Position numbers and translations under genes: made by a program. A stretch of 64,000 nucleotides of DNA from Halobacteriovorax sp. HLS (GTDB lineage: Bacteria > Bdellovibrionota > Bacteriovoracia > Bacteriovoracales > Bacteriovoracaceae), in the NCBI RefSeq assembly GCF_004006665.1, contig NZ_QOCL01000003.1, forward strand, positions 496,001 through 560,000, given 5' to 3'. Of the stretch, positions 44,012-53,523 are shown in pieces. The notes beneath the pieces are model-generated. The model ran no database searches and was not told the origin of the DNA. It was given only the letters and a program-made list of their open reading frames with translations. Every line of letters starts with the position of its first letter. The stretch's first letter is position 1.

Positions 44012-45705
44012 AACTGATCAATTCTGTAAGGAATTTCAACTCTAACTGGTTTAGGCCTAGGCTGTAGAATAGATGTTCTAAAAGAATCCCTACTCTTACC
44101 ATATTCTCTAGTGATCACACCGACTTCTTTTACCTTATTTGAAATAGCATCCCAAACAGTTACATCAGACTTAGAAATATTTCTTAACAATTGTCTTACT
44201 GAACCGGAAATCCCTAGCCCACCAACGACAATTCCTTCAGGCATAGCAACTCGATACTTTCTATAAGGTCTGATTTTTTCTCCATTAACTCTAATATTTA
44301 CCACATCAAAGTCTTTCTCAATACCTAGGAATTTTCCTAGAATTCCAAGAGGGTGATCAGGGTCATCAGATATATCTCTATCAACAATTGAAGTATTTAT
44401 ATCAATAATTTCATTTTCATCATCAATTAGGTCGAAATTCACTCCAGAGAAAGTTACTGGAAACTGTCCCTTAAGGAAGAATCTTATCAATGACTTTAAA
44501 ACAACACCATGTACATCTACCTTATAAACATACCATCCATACTTATCGTTAAGATCAAAGACTCGAGGATAAGTATTAAATATCATCTCTCTAGTAATTG
44601 GACCGTCTGGTAGACTCGCTCCTCCAAAGCCAGGAGAATGAAAACTTATATCTGCTCCAACACTATCTTTAATCGCATCAGTAATTAATTTAGTCCAAGG
44701 AGTTAAGACATTTACACTATTGCGCAACTTAAGCTGAGACTCTCCTACTACTTCTTGTAAGAACTCTTCGCTATAGAGATCATTCAATGTTTGACGGCTA
44801 TCTTGCACGAACTGATCAATTTTTTCGTCATGCTGATCAGCAGAATAAATAGGGATAAGATCGTAATCTAAGATTTGTAATGGTCTGCCTTTTTCAAGTC
44901 GTAATATAAGTTTACCAAGAAACCTAGCATGGGCCCCAGTTTGAACGATAGGCCTTTCAACACCATTGAGATCTTTTTGCATCACAGGCTTCATAATGGC
45001 CGTATGAGAATGACCTCCAATGAGTAAATCAATATTGGCGGCATTTTTAATGATCTTCTTATCGCCATTGACACCAACATGGGTTAGAGCAATGACATAA
45101 TCATGTCCTAAGCTTTCTTTCATTTTCTTGGAGACTTCATGACCTACTTTGGATGGTTTATCGATATCACCGCCTGAAAATCTCCACTTATAAAATAGTT
45201 CATTAGTAGTTAGACCCATTACACCAAGTTTTATGTCATCGATATAGAAGGTCGTGTACGGCTTAACATTCTTTCGAATAGCAGAGTGAAGAAGCCCCTT
45301 AGGTTTAAAGTTTGCACCAAGATATTCAAAAATTGGAGGTTGTTCTTTAAGTAACTTATTAAGCTCTTTTCCACCCATGAGCCAATCATGGTTACCAATG
45401 GCAACAGCATCAAAACCCATCTCTTCCATTATTTTAAAACTACGCTTACCTTTGTCGGCCATATAGTAGAGATTACCTTCAAGAAAGTCTCCTGCGTCGA
45501 ATCTTAGAGTGGGTATTCCTTGTGTTGTGGCCTCTACTTCTAACTCATCCATCTTGGCCTTAAGAGCAGCATAACTACCACGACTAGGGTCAATTATTGT
45601 ATTGTCATAATATGAGTGAAGATCATTAGTATGAAGAATTTGAACGACACTTGCTACTGAATTAAAACTAACAAGTAGAGATATAAATAAGTATAGATTT
45701 TTCAA
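44008..45705 (-). CDS. Secreted 5'-nucleotidase / 2',3'-cyclic phosphodiesterase-like metallophosphatase
   Basis: 565 residues, UshA-like. Signal peptide (MKNLYLFISLLVSFNSVAS) with cleavage near residue 18, then the metallophosphatase domain with HTNDLHS, GNHDW and GGHSHT metal ligands, and a C-terminal 5'-nucleotidase domain. It would hydrolyse nucleotides in the periplasm, useful for salvage of prey nucleotides (inference). It starts with TTG, supported by an AGAGG site 7 bases upstream and by the signal peptide. A TTGTCA-17-TTTATA promoter lies upstream on the minus strand. Confidence 0.9.
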   Translation of the reverse strand: MKNLYLFISLLVSFNSVASVVQILHTNDLHSYYDNTIIDPSRGSYAALKAKMDELEVEATTQGIPTLRFDAGDFLEGNLYYMADKGKRSFKIMEEMGFDAVAIGNHDWLMGGKELNKLLKEQPPIFEYLGANFKPKGLLHSAIRKNVKPYTTFYIDDIKLGVMGLTTNELFYKWRFSGGDIDKPSKVGHEVSKKMKESLGHDYVIALTHVGVNGDKKIIKNAANIDLLIGGHSHTAIMKPVMQKDLNGVERPIVQTGAHARFLGKLILRLEKGRPLQILDYDLIPIYSADQHDEKIDQFVQDSRQTLNDLYSEEFLQEVVGESQLKLRNSVNVLTPWTKLITDAIKDSVGADISFHSPGFGGASLPDGPITREMIFNTYPRVFDLNDKYGWYVYKVDVHGVVLKSLIRFFLKGQFPVTFSGVNFDLIDDENEIIDINTSIVDRDISDDPDHPLGILGKFLGIEKDFDVVNIRVNGEKIRPYRKYRVAMPEGIVVGGLGISGSVRQLLRNISKSDVTVWDAISNKVKEVGVITREYGKSRDSFRTSILQPRPKPVRVEIPYRIDQF

Positions 45706-45803
45706 CGAAAGCCTCTTTGTGATTCAAAATCATATAAATCATGAAGGAGACAAATTGACAACTTAGAACAGTGATAATGACCACTTATATAGGGACTCTA
45801 GGA

Positions 45804-46574
45804 CTACTTAGAAAAGTATTTATTTAAAAACTGTTGTGACTTACCGCTATGTTCCAAAATTTTAACTTCCGAGTCGATAATACTCTTAAGTTTGTCGGCG
45901 TACTTGAAGTTCTTATTAATTAACCAATAGAATTTTTCAGTCTCAATACCAGCAAGCTTCTTGATTGCAATTTGCTCGGAATCCTTAAAGTCGACAAGCT
46001 GAGTCAAGAGGACTTCTTTTCTGGCAAGACCAACACTACAACGCTTCTTTACAACTAAATCTAAAATTTCATGAATTCCTTTAGAGATCATGGTTACATC
46101 ATCATTATCAAGACCGAAATTATTGAACGTATAACCCTTTTGACCACATATAAGATCTAGTTTTTTTAACTCTTTACTTGTTTCAATCTTAGAGAAGTTG
46201 GCCTCTAATTTGTCGAGGTAGAAATACACAGGAGTCAAAGAGTAGATTGGATTAGTCATCACATAGTCTCTTTGCCTTTGTTCGTTCTTGGCCGCATCAA
46301 GAACAATGGTAATATCTTTACTAATCCCATCGTGAAGACACCTCTTCCAAGGCCTTATAACAATTTCAAAGCCTATGTCATGCTTAGAGAAAATATGAGT
46401 CAGGACATCCAAGTTATAGCCTGAAAACATCTTAGTGTTAGAGCGTGAAGGAATACTAAATGGAGGCCACCCAGCATCTTCGGCGCAGACTTTAAGAACC
46501 TTATCAAATAGTTTTGCCTGCACAAAACTCGAAGAACTCAAGAGAATGAATATAACTAAAGAAAAAACCTTCAT
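45804..46574 (-). CDS. Periplasmic solute-binding protein, family 3
   Basis: 256 residues. Signal peptide ending near VQA-KL; mature part begins KVCAEDAGWPPFS and contains SGYNLDVLTHIF and a C-terminal YWLINKN, typical of amino-acid-type family 3 binding proteins. No permease or ATPase genes are adjacent, so it may be an orphan sensor or scavenger. The ATG at 46574 is used; an upstream TTG is less likely. A TACACT hexamer ends 6 bases before the ATG and no ribosome binding site is seen. Confidence 0.8.
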   Translation of the reverse strand: MKVFSLVIFILLSSSSFVQAKLFDKVLKVCAEDAGWPPFSIPSRSNTKMFSGYNLDVLTHIFSKHDIGFEIVIRPWKRCLHDGISKDITIVLDAAKNEQRQRDYVMTNPIYSLTPVYFYLDKLEANFSKIETSKELKKLDLICGQKGYTFNNFGLDNDDVTMISKGIHEILDLVVKKRCSVGLARKEVLLTQLVDFKDSEQIAIKKLAGIETEKFYWLINKNFKYADKLKSIIDSEVKILEHSGKSQQFLNKYFSK

Positions 46575-46586
46575 CAACTAAGTGTA

Positions 46587-46610
46587 AGGAGTAAATGCTC
46601 AGGAGTAAAT
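46587..46610. repeat. Direct repeat AGGAGTAAAT x2
   Basis: Copies at 46587-46596 and 46601-46610 in the divergent region between the solute-binding-protein gene and rlmF. A possible binding site; 14-base spacing is not a whole number of helical turns, so chance is possible. Confidence 0.35.
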
Positions 46611-46671
46611 AAATATTTTATATTCTCCTTAAAGATAGAGACTATTGCCATAATAGGTGCTAATTAACGTT

Positions 46672-47583
46672 ATGCAAAACCTTAAGAAATTACATCCAAA
46701 TAATATACACAACACAAAGTACAATCTAGCGGAACTGGCAAAGGTCTCTAGCGGATTAGAAAAGTACATAAAGATTGGCAACAACTCTAACTCTACTATT
46801 GATTTCGATAATCCTAAGGCCCTTATAGAGCTAAATAAGGCACTTTTACTCAAGTACTATGGACTAACAAGTTGGGAATTGCCGGATGGTCATCTATGTC
46901 CTGCCATACCAGGTAGAGCAAATTATATTCATTATCTCAATGATCTTATAGAAGAGAACAAGAGTACTGATAACTCCTCTAAGAAAGTAATTAAAGTTCT
47001 AGATATAGGTACAGGTGCAGGCTGCATCTACCCTATCCTAGGTCATGCAATTTATGGATGGAAGTTTGTTGCAACCGATATCAGCTCCAACGCGATAAAT
47101 TCATGTAAGAAAGTTATTCGAGAAAATGGACATTTGAAAAAGTTCATAGGTCTTAGGTTTCAGAAATCTAAAGATGATATATTCAAGAGTATTATTAAAA
47201 GTGATGAATTCTTTGAAGCGACAATGTGTAATCCACCCTTCTATAGTTCGCTTGAAGAAGCTGACGAGAAATCAAATAAGAAGAAGAATAATTTGAGTAA
47301 GAAAAGTGGTGGTAATATAAATCACAACAACCTAAGAACATTTGGTGGATATGAAAATGAACTTTGGTGTGAAGGTGGGGAACTAAGTTTCATTAAACTT
47401 ATGATAGAACAGAGCACTTCACTACAAAGAAATTGTCGATGGTTTACAACATTGGTCTCAAGTAAAGAAAACCTTATACTTCTTAAAGAGATATTAACTA
47501 AAACAAGTATTACAGATCTAAGAATTATTAAGATGGAAACCTCTAATAAGATTAGTCACATACTTGCATGGTCATTTATATAA
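46672..47583 (+). CDS. rlmF: 23S rRNA m6A1618 methyltransferase RlmF
   Basis: 303 residues. Matches RlmF: N-terminal LHPNNIHNTKYNLAEL, SWELPDGHLCPAIPGRANY, SAM-binding VLDIGTGAGCIYP, and the adenine N6-methyltransferase motif NPPF at 187-190. Modifies A1618 of 23S rRNA. A stretch of Lys/Asn/Ser (about 200-215) interrupts the core. The ATG at 46672 is preferred over an in-frame GTG at 46657; neither has a strong ribosome binding site. An extended -10 (TGCCATAAT) lies at 46646-46654. Converges on the Cache gene with one base between stops. Confidence 0.92.
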   Translation: MQNLKKLHPNNIHNTKYNLAELAKVSSGLEKYIKIGNNSNSTIDFDNPKALIELNKALLLKYYGLTSWELPDGHLCPAIPGRANYIHYLNDLIEENKSTDNSSKKVIKVLDIGTGAGCIYPILGHAIYGWKFVATDISSNAINSCKKVIRENGHLKKFIGLRFQKSKDDIFKSIIKSDEFFEATMCNPPFYSSLEEADEKSNKKKNNLSKKSGGNINHNNLRTFGGYENELWCEGGELSFIKLMIEQSTSLQRNCRWFTTLVSSKENLILLKEILTKTSITDLRIIKMETSNKISHILAWSFI

Positions 47584-47584
47584 T

Positions 47585-48184
47585 TCAATATGGATTTTTC
47601 TCAGGCGCACACAAGTCTTTAGGTTCAAACATTCCATGAGACATGTAAACTCCAGCGCCAACGACTACATTCTTTTTTAATGTTGGGTCAAAACACCTTT
47701 TAATAAAAGAAACCTTCTCTCCCCTTTCAAAATACCCCTTATGTTCCCAAAGATAAGGAACCCAACACCCCTCAGGTTTAATAGTAGCAGACTTGTTAAA
47801 TTTTTCGAAAATTTTATGTCCACCAAAGCTCTTATGGGCAAGGTCTCTTTGTTTTTGTAGTCGTGGATTATTTGGATGCATAAGCATAACAAAGTGATTC
47901 TTATAATTTGTTCGATTAAGCCCAGGCATATAGTCTTGTACCCAAACATAATTATTTACACAGTGCCTTGATTCATTAATCTTAGAAAAGGCCCCCAAAG
48001 GATCGCTAATACTTCTAGAGCCTAACTTTTCAATCCACTCACAAGATAGCTCTACAGCATGCTTAGCAGCGGCAATTTTCCCATTAGCAGAATTACAATT
48101 TTCAGTATCAGAAAATTTTGAGTACTCTTTAGCACTTAAACTAAACAAACTAACAGAACTAACCAACAAAATTAATTTTAACAT
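47585..48184 (-). CDS. Secreted single Cache-domain protein
   Basis: 199 residues with a signal peptide (MLKLILLVSSVSLFSLSA). The body fits a single Cache (sCache_2-like) fold: NNYVWVQD, then VMLMHPNNPRL, GGHKIFEKF, WVPYLWEHKG and VVVGAGVYMSHG. Cache domains bind small ligands as extracellular parts of chemoreceptors and kinases. Here no membrane span or output domain is attached, so it would act as a free periplasmic sensor or binding protein. Two or more cysteine pairs are present. GGAG lies before the ATG. The gene follows the caspase-like gene on the same strand. Confidence 0.75.
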   Translation of the reverse strand: MLKLILLVSSVSLFSLSAKEYSKFSDTENCNSANGKIAAAKHAVELSCEWIEKLGSRSISDPLGAFSKINESRHCVNNYVWVQDYMPGLNRTNYKNHFVMLMHPNNPRLQKQRDLAHKSFGGHKIFEKFNKSATIKPEGCWVPYLWEHKGYFERGEKVSFIKRCFDPTLKKNVVVGAGVYMSHGMFEPKDLCAPEKNPY

Positions 48185-48265
48185 TTATACTCCAATTATT
48201 TTTAAACTAATCGGAATTCTGATGAAAAATTTAATCAATCTCTAATAATTAAACATTTCTTAAGT

Positions 48266-49198
48266 TTAAAGAGAGATATACACTTTACCAAGGTTTTCTT
48301 TGATAATATCAATAACTTCACCCTGCTCATTCTTAACAGGAGTGGATCTAAACCATGTCCCTTTTAATTCACCATTTGCTTCCATCTCATTAGTCTGTCT
48401 CTCTTCCCATGTACCAGATTCAGACTTCCAGTAATGAGCTCCATTATAAATTTTAGAGTATCCACCATCATCATCTCTTTGTTGAAAGAATGGAGAATTT
48501 TGTCCTGTAGCGACTACGGTTTGACACCCGGACATTTTAGTAAAGTTAGTTGCAAAGTAGGCAGAGACATTACATGCATAAAATTGCGCTATACAACTTG
48601 AACAAAACTTAATAGTACCCTTTTGAACTTCTTTGATTACATCATCTTCAATTGTCCTTGAGCCATTTTTCGCAATCCCTTCTGGTCCATGCTTATAATC
48701 AACATAAATTCCATTAAATCCTGACTTCCCTGATAATCCATGTCCCTCACCAGTACGACCAGAACTTCTCCACCCGTGAGATGTTGAAACAATCTTAGGA
48801 ATACAACCATAATCCTTAGTGTAAGACTTAAGTGCTTTTATAAAGGCCTTTCCATTTTTCCAAGAGACAACTTGGTCATAGTTCTTCTTACTTAAAATTA
48901 AATCAAATGCAGGCTCATCTTCATTTGATTTTTTAACCAAACCAAGACCACGATTATTACCTTCAAACGAAATAATTCCATCATTTTCAACTCTAGAAAT
49001 ATTCATTTGCTCTATAAAATTATTACGATACTCAACAGCTTCTGGAAGAGAACCAACAACTTTTGGAAGCCCTTCTCCATGACCGTTTGAAAAAACTTTC
49101 GTCATATATCTTTCAACAAAATTATCCAAAACGCTTGCGCTAGCACTTAAACTTAGAACAACCGCAAACAGACCAAAGGCCACTTTATTTATCTTCAT
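48266..49198 (-). CDS. Secreted caspase-like (clan CD/CHAT-like) cysteine protease candidate
   Basis: 310 residues with a signal peptide (cleavage near ASA). The region 135-235 follows the clan CD layout: a strand ending in STSHGW with H141-G142, a glycine-rich loop, then the hydrophobic strand CIAQFYACNVS with C209, and TVVATGQ after it, as in caspase-hemoglobinase and CHAT peptidases (HG ... AC-[SN]). Active-site residues therefore appear present, though the family call is by eye. The start at 49198 has GGAG upstream; an alternative ATG lies 36 bases earlier. A TGATATAAC extended -10 lies upstream. It is divergent from the papain-like gene. Confidence 0.6.
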   Translation of the reverse strand: MKINKVAFGLFAVVLSLSASASVLDNFVERYMTKVFSNGHGEGLPKVVGSLPEAVEYRNNFIEQMNISRVENDGIISFEGNNRGLGLVKKSNEDEPAFDLILSKKNYDQVVSWKNGKAFIKALKSYTKDYGCIPKIVSTSHGWRSSGRTGEGHGLSGKSGFNGIYVDYKHGPEGIAKNGSRTIEDDVIKEVQKGTIKFCSSCIAQFYACNVSAYFATNFTKMSGCQTVVATGQNSPFFQQRDDDGGYSKIYNGAHYWKSESGTWEERQTNEMEANGELKGTWFRSTPVKNEQGEVIDIIKENLGKVYISL

Positions 49199-49354
49199 AA
49201 TTTTCTCCATTAATCTCAACGTTATATCACGCAAAGCGTCAAACTGATCAAAATAAGTAATATTTACAGTGAGAGAACTCCCCAGGCCGGTATAAATTTC
49301 ACTGAGCTTGTGGATGGCATATTCAGCAAGTAAGAAATAGCAAAGGACTATAAG

Positions 49355-50170
49355 ATGATTAAGCTATTACTACTACTTACAGCAATGTCAGTGAGTGCCA
49401 AAACTGTTGATTTAAAACAATATCAAGGCCCGGTTAAGAACCAGCTAGATAGAAATACATGTGCTTACTTTGCAGTCACAGCACTAGTTGAAGGCGTTAT
49501 CAAACAGAAATTCAACAAGAGCTATGATATTTCAGAGCAATTTCAAATTTACTATGGAAAAGAATATTTCAATGAATATAGTGATAAGGAGTATGGAAGC
49601 ACCTCAGACATAGCAATGAATTTTACCAAACAGTACTTCTTCATGAAAGAGGCCGATGTACCATATCAAACATCCTATTTTGAACCTAATCGCCCATGTG
49701 AAAATGAAGATCCTTTCGATACATCATCTCCTTCATATTGCTTTTCTCAAGCTCCTCTGGAGTGGGATAGCTCTAAGAAAGTAAAAGTCGATGGTCTAAA
49801 ATATGATTGGATAACTGGTCTATGGAGTCCTGGAAAAACAAGAGCGCAATTAATTGAACAAAGAATTGATAAAGGAAGACCCGTTGTCTTAACGCTTAAA
49901 GTATATGCCCCACAATGGGACAATGCCCATGTAACTTATACTGAAGAAACGGATAAACTATGCGAGTCAGGAACTTATCAGTGCTATGGACACGCCATTG
50001 TCTTAACCGGATATGATGATGTAAAAAAGATTTTCCATTTCAAAAATAGCTGGGGAACGAATTGGGGAAATGCAGGTTACGGAACAATGAGCTATGACTA
50101 TGTTAACAACTATTCAGATTCACCTGTATCAGTCTACTTCGACAGAATACTGGGAAATATAAGAGAATAA
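49355..50170 (+). CDS. Secreted papain-family (C1) cysteine protease
   Basis: 271 residues. Signal peptide cleaved near residue 15, after which the catalytic domain begins at once: VKNQ with Q30 (oxyanion), nucleophile C36 in TCAYFA, H213 in YGHAIVLTGYD and N231 in KNSWGTNWGNAGYG. The whole C1 catalytic set is intact. Papain-type enzymes normally carry a 60-100 residue inhibitory propeptide; none is present. Acts in the periplasm or outside the cell. AAAGGA ribosome binding site. One base separates it from the next secreted-protein gene. Confidence 0.88.
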   Translation: MIKLLLLLTAMSVSAKTVDLKQYQGPVKNQLDRNTCAYFAVTALVEGVIKQKFNKSYDISEQFQIYYGKEYFNEYSDKEYGSTSDIAMNFTKQYFFMKEADVPYQTSYFEPNRPCENEDPFDTSSPSYCFSQAPLEWDSSKKVKVDGLKYDWITGLWSPGKTRAQLIEQRIDKGRPVVLTLKVYAPQWDNAHVTYTEETDKLCESGTYQCYGHAIVLTGYDDVKKIFHFKNSWGTNWGNAGYGTMSYDYVNNYSDSPVSVYFDRILGNIRE

Positions 50171-50171
50171 T

Positions 50172-51146
50172 ATGAATAAATTTCTGATTGTAACTTCTTT
50201 AACAATTCAAATGGCATTTGGTGCTGAAGTTGATTCTTTCACAAGAAGAAACGAGTCTTTCATAGACTCTTCAACTTATATTAATAAGTTTGCTAACGAA
50301 GCATTGATAAGTGCGACATCAAAAGTAGAACAAAACTGTAATACTGAACAAGCAAAGAAAGAGCTATATGAACAGTTAACAAAGTACTTTGCAAATCACA
50401 CAAAAGGAAAGCTCGTAAAAGACCTTCTGCATGGCGAAGAGATTGATAGAAAGATTACTCCTCTTAGGGAATCAATTTACGGAAAGTGGAAACCACTAGA
50501 TGGACTACGACTGGGGTCGAGATCTGCCCATAAAAGAGAGTTCCCTCTAAGTCCTCTGATAAGAGTCGGAGATCGGTTAATAGGAATAGATAAGCTTGAA
50601 CATATGTTTGGCATGGGACAGAGGTATTTCAAAAAACACTACCTTAAGAAAAAAGATTTAAAGAAAGTTCTAAAATCAGGAATAATCGGAGAAAAATTTA
50701 TCTTAGGTGGACAGTTTTTAGCAACCGGAGTTTTCTCATTTGCTGACCTAAGTGCAAATTTTAATGGAATGAGATTTTGGAACCATATGTTGCAGGAAAA
50801 CCCAGATATATTAGGAGCAAAATACAACTACGGCCCTTATATACTATGTGAAAATAATACTTTTAAGGTTAACCCACAAAAGAGCATTGATTTTAGAAAT
50901 TATATTGACGCCTCAGTTGATGAGAGTATCAACTGTCCAAAATTTGCAAGAAAAACAGCAGTAAAAAAATATACTCAAGCACTAGAAGAGCTTAATATGA
51001 AATGCCCACTCGTAGATAGTGAGCTTGAAGATATAAAACAAAAGTATTCAGTTATCATCAAAAGTGATAAGAAAAAAAGACCTATTTCACATTGGATAAT
51101 AAACGATGAAATAGTTGAAGATGTAAGTTACTTCAATGAGTTTTAA
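50172..51146 (+). CDS. Secreted protein of unknown function, paired with the papain-like protease
   Basis: Not recognised. 324 residues with a signal peptide (MNKFLIVTSLTIQMAFG-A). Mature part is basic and mostly helical with four cysteines late in the sequence (LCENN, NCPKF, KCPL, plus one near QNCN). One base separates its start from the papain stop, so it is co-translated with the protease and may be its inhibitor, chaperone or partner (inference). A hydrophobic stretch near 175-195 could be buried. It overlaps the DEAD-box helicase gene by 11 bases. Confidence 0.65.
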   Translation: MNKFLIVTSLTIQMAFGAEVDSFTRRNESFIDSSTYINKFANEALISATSKVEQNCNTEQAKKELYEQLTKYFANHTKGKLVKDLLHGEEIDRKITPLRESIYGKWKPLDGLRLGSRSAHKREFPLSPLIRVGDRLIGIDKLEHMFGMGQRYFKKHYLKKKDLKKVLKSGIIGEKFILGGQFLATGVFSFADLSANFNGMRFWNHMLQENPDILGAKYNYGPYILCENNTFKVNPQKSIDFRNYIDASVDESINCPKFARKTAVKKYTQALEELNMKCPLVDSELEDIKQKYSVIIKSDKKKRPISHWIINDEIVEDVSYFNEF

Positions 51147-52344
51147 AGATCTAATAAGTAATGAATTGATTCTTAACAATCTTACCCATCTTAATTATAG
51201 TACACCAAGTCCTATACAAAGAAAGTGTATTCCTTTAATCACTAAAGGTGTCGATTTAATAGGTATTGCTCAAACAGGTACCGGAAAAACAGCGGCCTTC
51301 AGTTTACCAATAATTGAAAGATTGCTCGTCAAAGACAAAATCAATAATACACCAAAGTGCCTTATCGTTGCACCTACAAGAGAATTAGCTAACCAAATTA
51401 ATGATAGTATTCTTAACTACGCAAAGAATAGTCAGATCAGATCTATAAACCTCATAGGAGGTGTTAGTAAAGATAATCAAATAGAAGTTCTGGAAAAGGG
51501 TATTGACTTTGTTGTAGGTACACCAGGACGTCTTATTGACCTAATAGAAAACAAGTACCTAGATCTAAATTGTATAGAACATTTTATTTTAGACGAAGCT
51601 GACATGATGCTCGACATGGGATTCTTACAGGATATAAAGAAATTAAATAACTATCTCAATAAAGAAAAACAAACTATTCTATTTTCAGCAACGATGCCTA
51701 AAGAAATTGAAACTCTAGCAAAATCTATTTTGAACAGACCTCAGAAGATTGAAGTGACTCCACAATCATCAACTATAGAAAGTATTAATCAAACACTCTA
51801 CTTTGTGAATGACGAGCAAAAATTACTTTTACTTAAAAATATTATTGAAAATAACAATATTCAAAAGGCGATCATATTTTGCAAGGCCAAGTATGCAGTT
51901 GCAAATGTAGTAGAATTCTTAGATAGCATAAATATTGAAACACGTCAGATTCATAGCAATATAACTCAAGTCCAAAGAGAGCAGTCGTTACTAGACTTTA
52001 CAGAAGGTAGAGTAAGGTTTTTAGTTGCAACAGAAATTGCTTCTAGAGGTATTGATGTAAACGACATAGACCATGTAATAAACTTCAATATCCCTGAAGA
52101 TCCGACGAACTATGTCCATCGTATTGGAAGAACGGCGCGAGCAGGCAAAAGCGGTAATGCAATATCACTTTGCAGCTCAAAAGAACTTGCCTTAGTTAGG
52201 AATATTGAATCACTTATAAAAAAGACAATTCCTAGAATTAGTGATCAGCCATTTCACCAAGACTTAGTTATACCAGTAAAAAAGAAAAACTCTTCTAGAA
52301 GAAGATCCCGTAAACACCAGGCAGACAAAAGAAAGAAACACTAA
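51136..52344 (+). CDS. DEAD-box RNA helicase (RhlE-like)
   Basis: ATP-dependent RNA helicase of 402 residues. All core motifs are present in order: AQTGTGKT (I), PTRELA (Ia), TPGR (Ib), DEAD (II), SAT (III), IIFCKAK (IV), TEIASRGID (V) and HRIGRTARAG (VI). A short basic tail ends the protein. Likely role in RNA folding or decay at low temperature, as for RhlE/CsdA-type enzymes. It overlaps the upstream secreted-protein gene by 11 bases, an odd operon partner. Confidence 0.94.
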   Translation: MSFKDLISNELILNNLTHLNYSTPSPIQRKCIPLITKGVDLIGIAQTGTGKTAAFSLPIIERLLVKDKINNTPKCLIVAPTRELANQINDSILNYAKNSQIRSINLIGGVSKDNQIEVLEKGIDFVVGTPGRLIDLIENKYLDLNCIEHFILDEADMMLDMGFLQDIKKLNNYLNKEKQTILFSATMPKEIETLAKSILNRPQKIEVTPQSSTIESINQTLYFVNDEQKLLLLKNIIENNNIQKAIIFCKAKYAVANVVEFLDSINIETRQIHSNITQVQREQSLLDFTEGRVRFLVATEIASRGIDVNDIDHVINFNIPEDPTNYVHRIGRTARAGKSGNAISLCSSKELALVRNIESLIKKTIPRISDQPFHQDLVIPVKKKNSSRRRSRKHQADKRKKH

Positions 52345-52371
52345 AGTAGGTTTTCATTCTTAAAATATTAG

Positions 52372-52377
52372 TATAAT
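52372..52377 (+). promoter_or_regulatory. -10 element at the RluA-like gene start
   Basis: TATAAT ends 7 bases before the ATG at 52385, with no ribosome binding site. Predicts a leaderless or near-leaderless mRNA. Confidence 0.55.
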
Positions 52378-52384
52378 TAAGTGT

Positions 52385-53470
52385 ATGGCCATTCTAAATA
52401 AAATATTTTCCACAAAAATGTATCAGGCGACATATTATGTCGAAGAAACACATGAAGGGATGCGGCTTGATCAATTCTTACAAATCTACCTAGAGAGCTG
52501 GTCTAGACAAGAAGTCAAAAGAAGAATTAAGGCCAAAGATGTAGTCATAAAAGACAGACCGGGCAAACATAGGTCATCAACTATTTTACATTATAAGGAA
52601 GAGGTCACCTTCACTGTCCATAATACGACACAAGAAGATGAATACTGGAATGGTGAACTTCTAAAAAAACAAGAACATCCTGAGATCTTATTTGAAGATG
52701 AGAATATTGTTGTCATTTCTAAGCCTGCTTATATGGCCGCACACCCTACAGGAAGTCATCTATTCTACTGTGCCACAGTCTATTTCGGCGAAAAGTATAA
52801 TCAGACAATGCATAGCATACACAGGTTAGACAGGGAAACATCAGGCGTAATGCTCATAGGAAAAAACCCTGACACTTCAAACCAGCTGGGCGAAGAGTTC
52901 TTCAATGATAAGGTTAGAAAATGTTATTTCTTTATAGCTAAAGAAGTTGAAGATGCTACTCAAGATGATTTTTTTGAGTCGAGAGAACGACTAGGCCCAA
53001 ATGAAGATGGACTAAAGAGAGTTTATATCAATAGTCATCCTGAGCAGTCGAAGCTCGGAAAAAGGGCACATACTAAATTTAAAGTTCTACACAGAGAAAA
53101 TGGTTATGTTCTTGCCTTGGCCTTTCCACAGACTGGTCGACAACATCAAATAAGAGTTCATGCAATGGTCAGAGGTCTACCACTATTAGGCGATAAACTC
53201 TATCTTGGTAATTTCAAAATGTTTCAAAGGTTCAAAGACAAGATTGCAACTCAAGCAGATCATGATGAAATGGAATTTAACCGTCATGCACTACACGCTG
53301 TAGCGCTCAAAATAAGATACAATGGCCAATACAAGGTATTTAGGTCTGCCATTCCAATGGATTTTATACCTATTATTGAAAACAAGTTCACTCTCCCAAT
53401 AGATAAGATCAATGAGCGGATAAAGTCCGGTGTCCTAGAGTATTTCGATAGTAATTCAGACGACTTATAG
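52385..53470 (+). CDS. RluA-family pseudouridine synthase
   Basis: 361 residues. N-terminal S4 RNA-binding domain (about 20-85, [19 protein letters not shown]) and catalytic domain with the signature [12 protein letters not shown], in which the Asp is the catalytic nucleophile, and GRQHQIRVH later. It modifies uridines in rRNA or tRNA; the exact site cannot be assigned. The ATG at 52385 has no ribosome binding site but a TATAAT just upstream. An alternative ATG lies 36 bases downstream, also without a site. Confidence 0.92.
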   Translation: MAILNKIFSTKMYQATYYVEETHEGMRLDQFLQIYLESWSRQEVKRRIKAKDVVIKDRPGKHRSSTILHYKEEVTFTVHNTTQEDEYWNGELLKKQEHPEILFEDENIVVISKPAYMAAHPTGSHLFYCATVYFGEKYNQTMHSIHRLDRETSGVMLIGKNPDTSNQLGEEFFNDKVRKCYFFIAKEVEDATQDDFFESRERLGPNEDGLKRVYINSHPEQSKLGKRAHTKFKVLHRENGYVLALAFPQTGRQHQIRVHAMVRGLPLLGDKLYLGNFKMFQRFKDKIATQADHDEMEFNRHALHAVALKIRYNGQYKVFRSAIPMDFIPIIENKFTLPIDKINERIKSGVLEYFDSNSDDL

Positions 53471-53523
53471 GATTGATTAACTACCCTATTAATGCTAAAT
53501 TCCACCATCAAATGAGGGATAGA

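Noticed and set aside
46657-46671. GTG start for rlmF five codons upstream
   Set aside because: No ribosome binding site and it lies at the predicted promoter; ATG at 46672 fits family N-termini better.
53473-53523. Upstream start of the SDR gene
   Set aside because: GAGGG is placed correctly for 53524 only.
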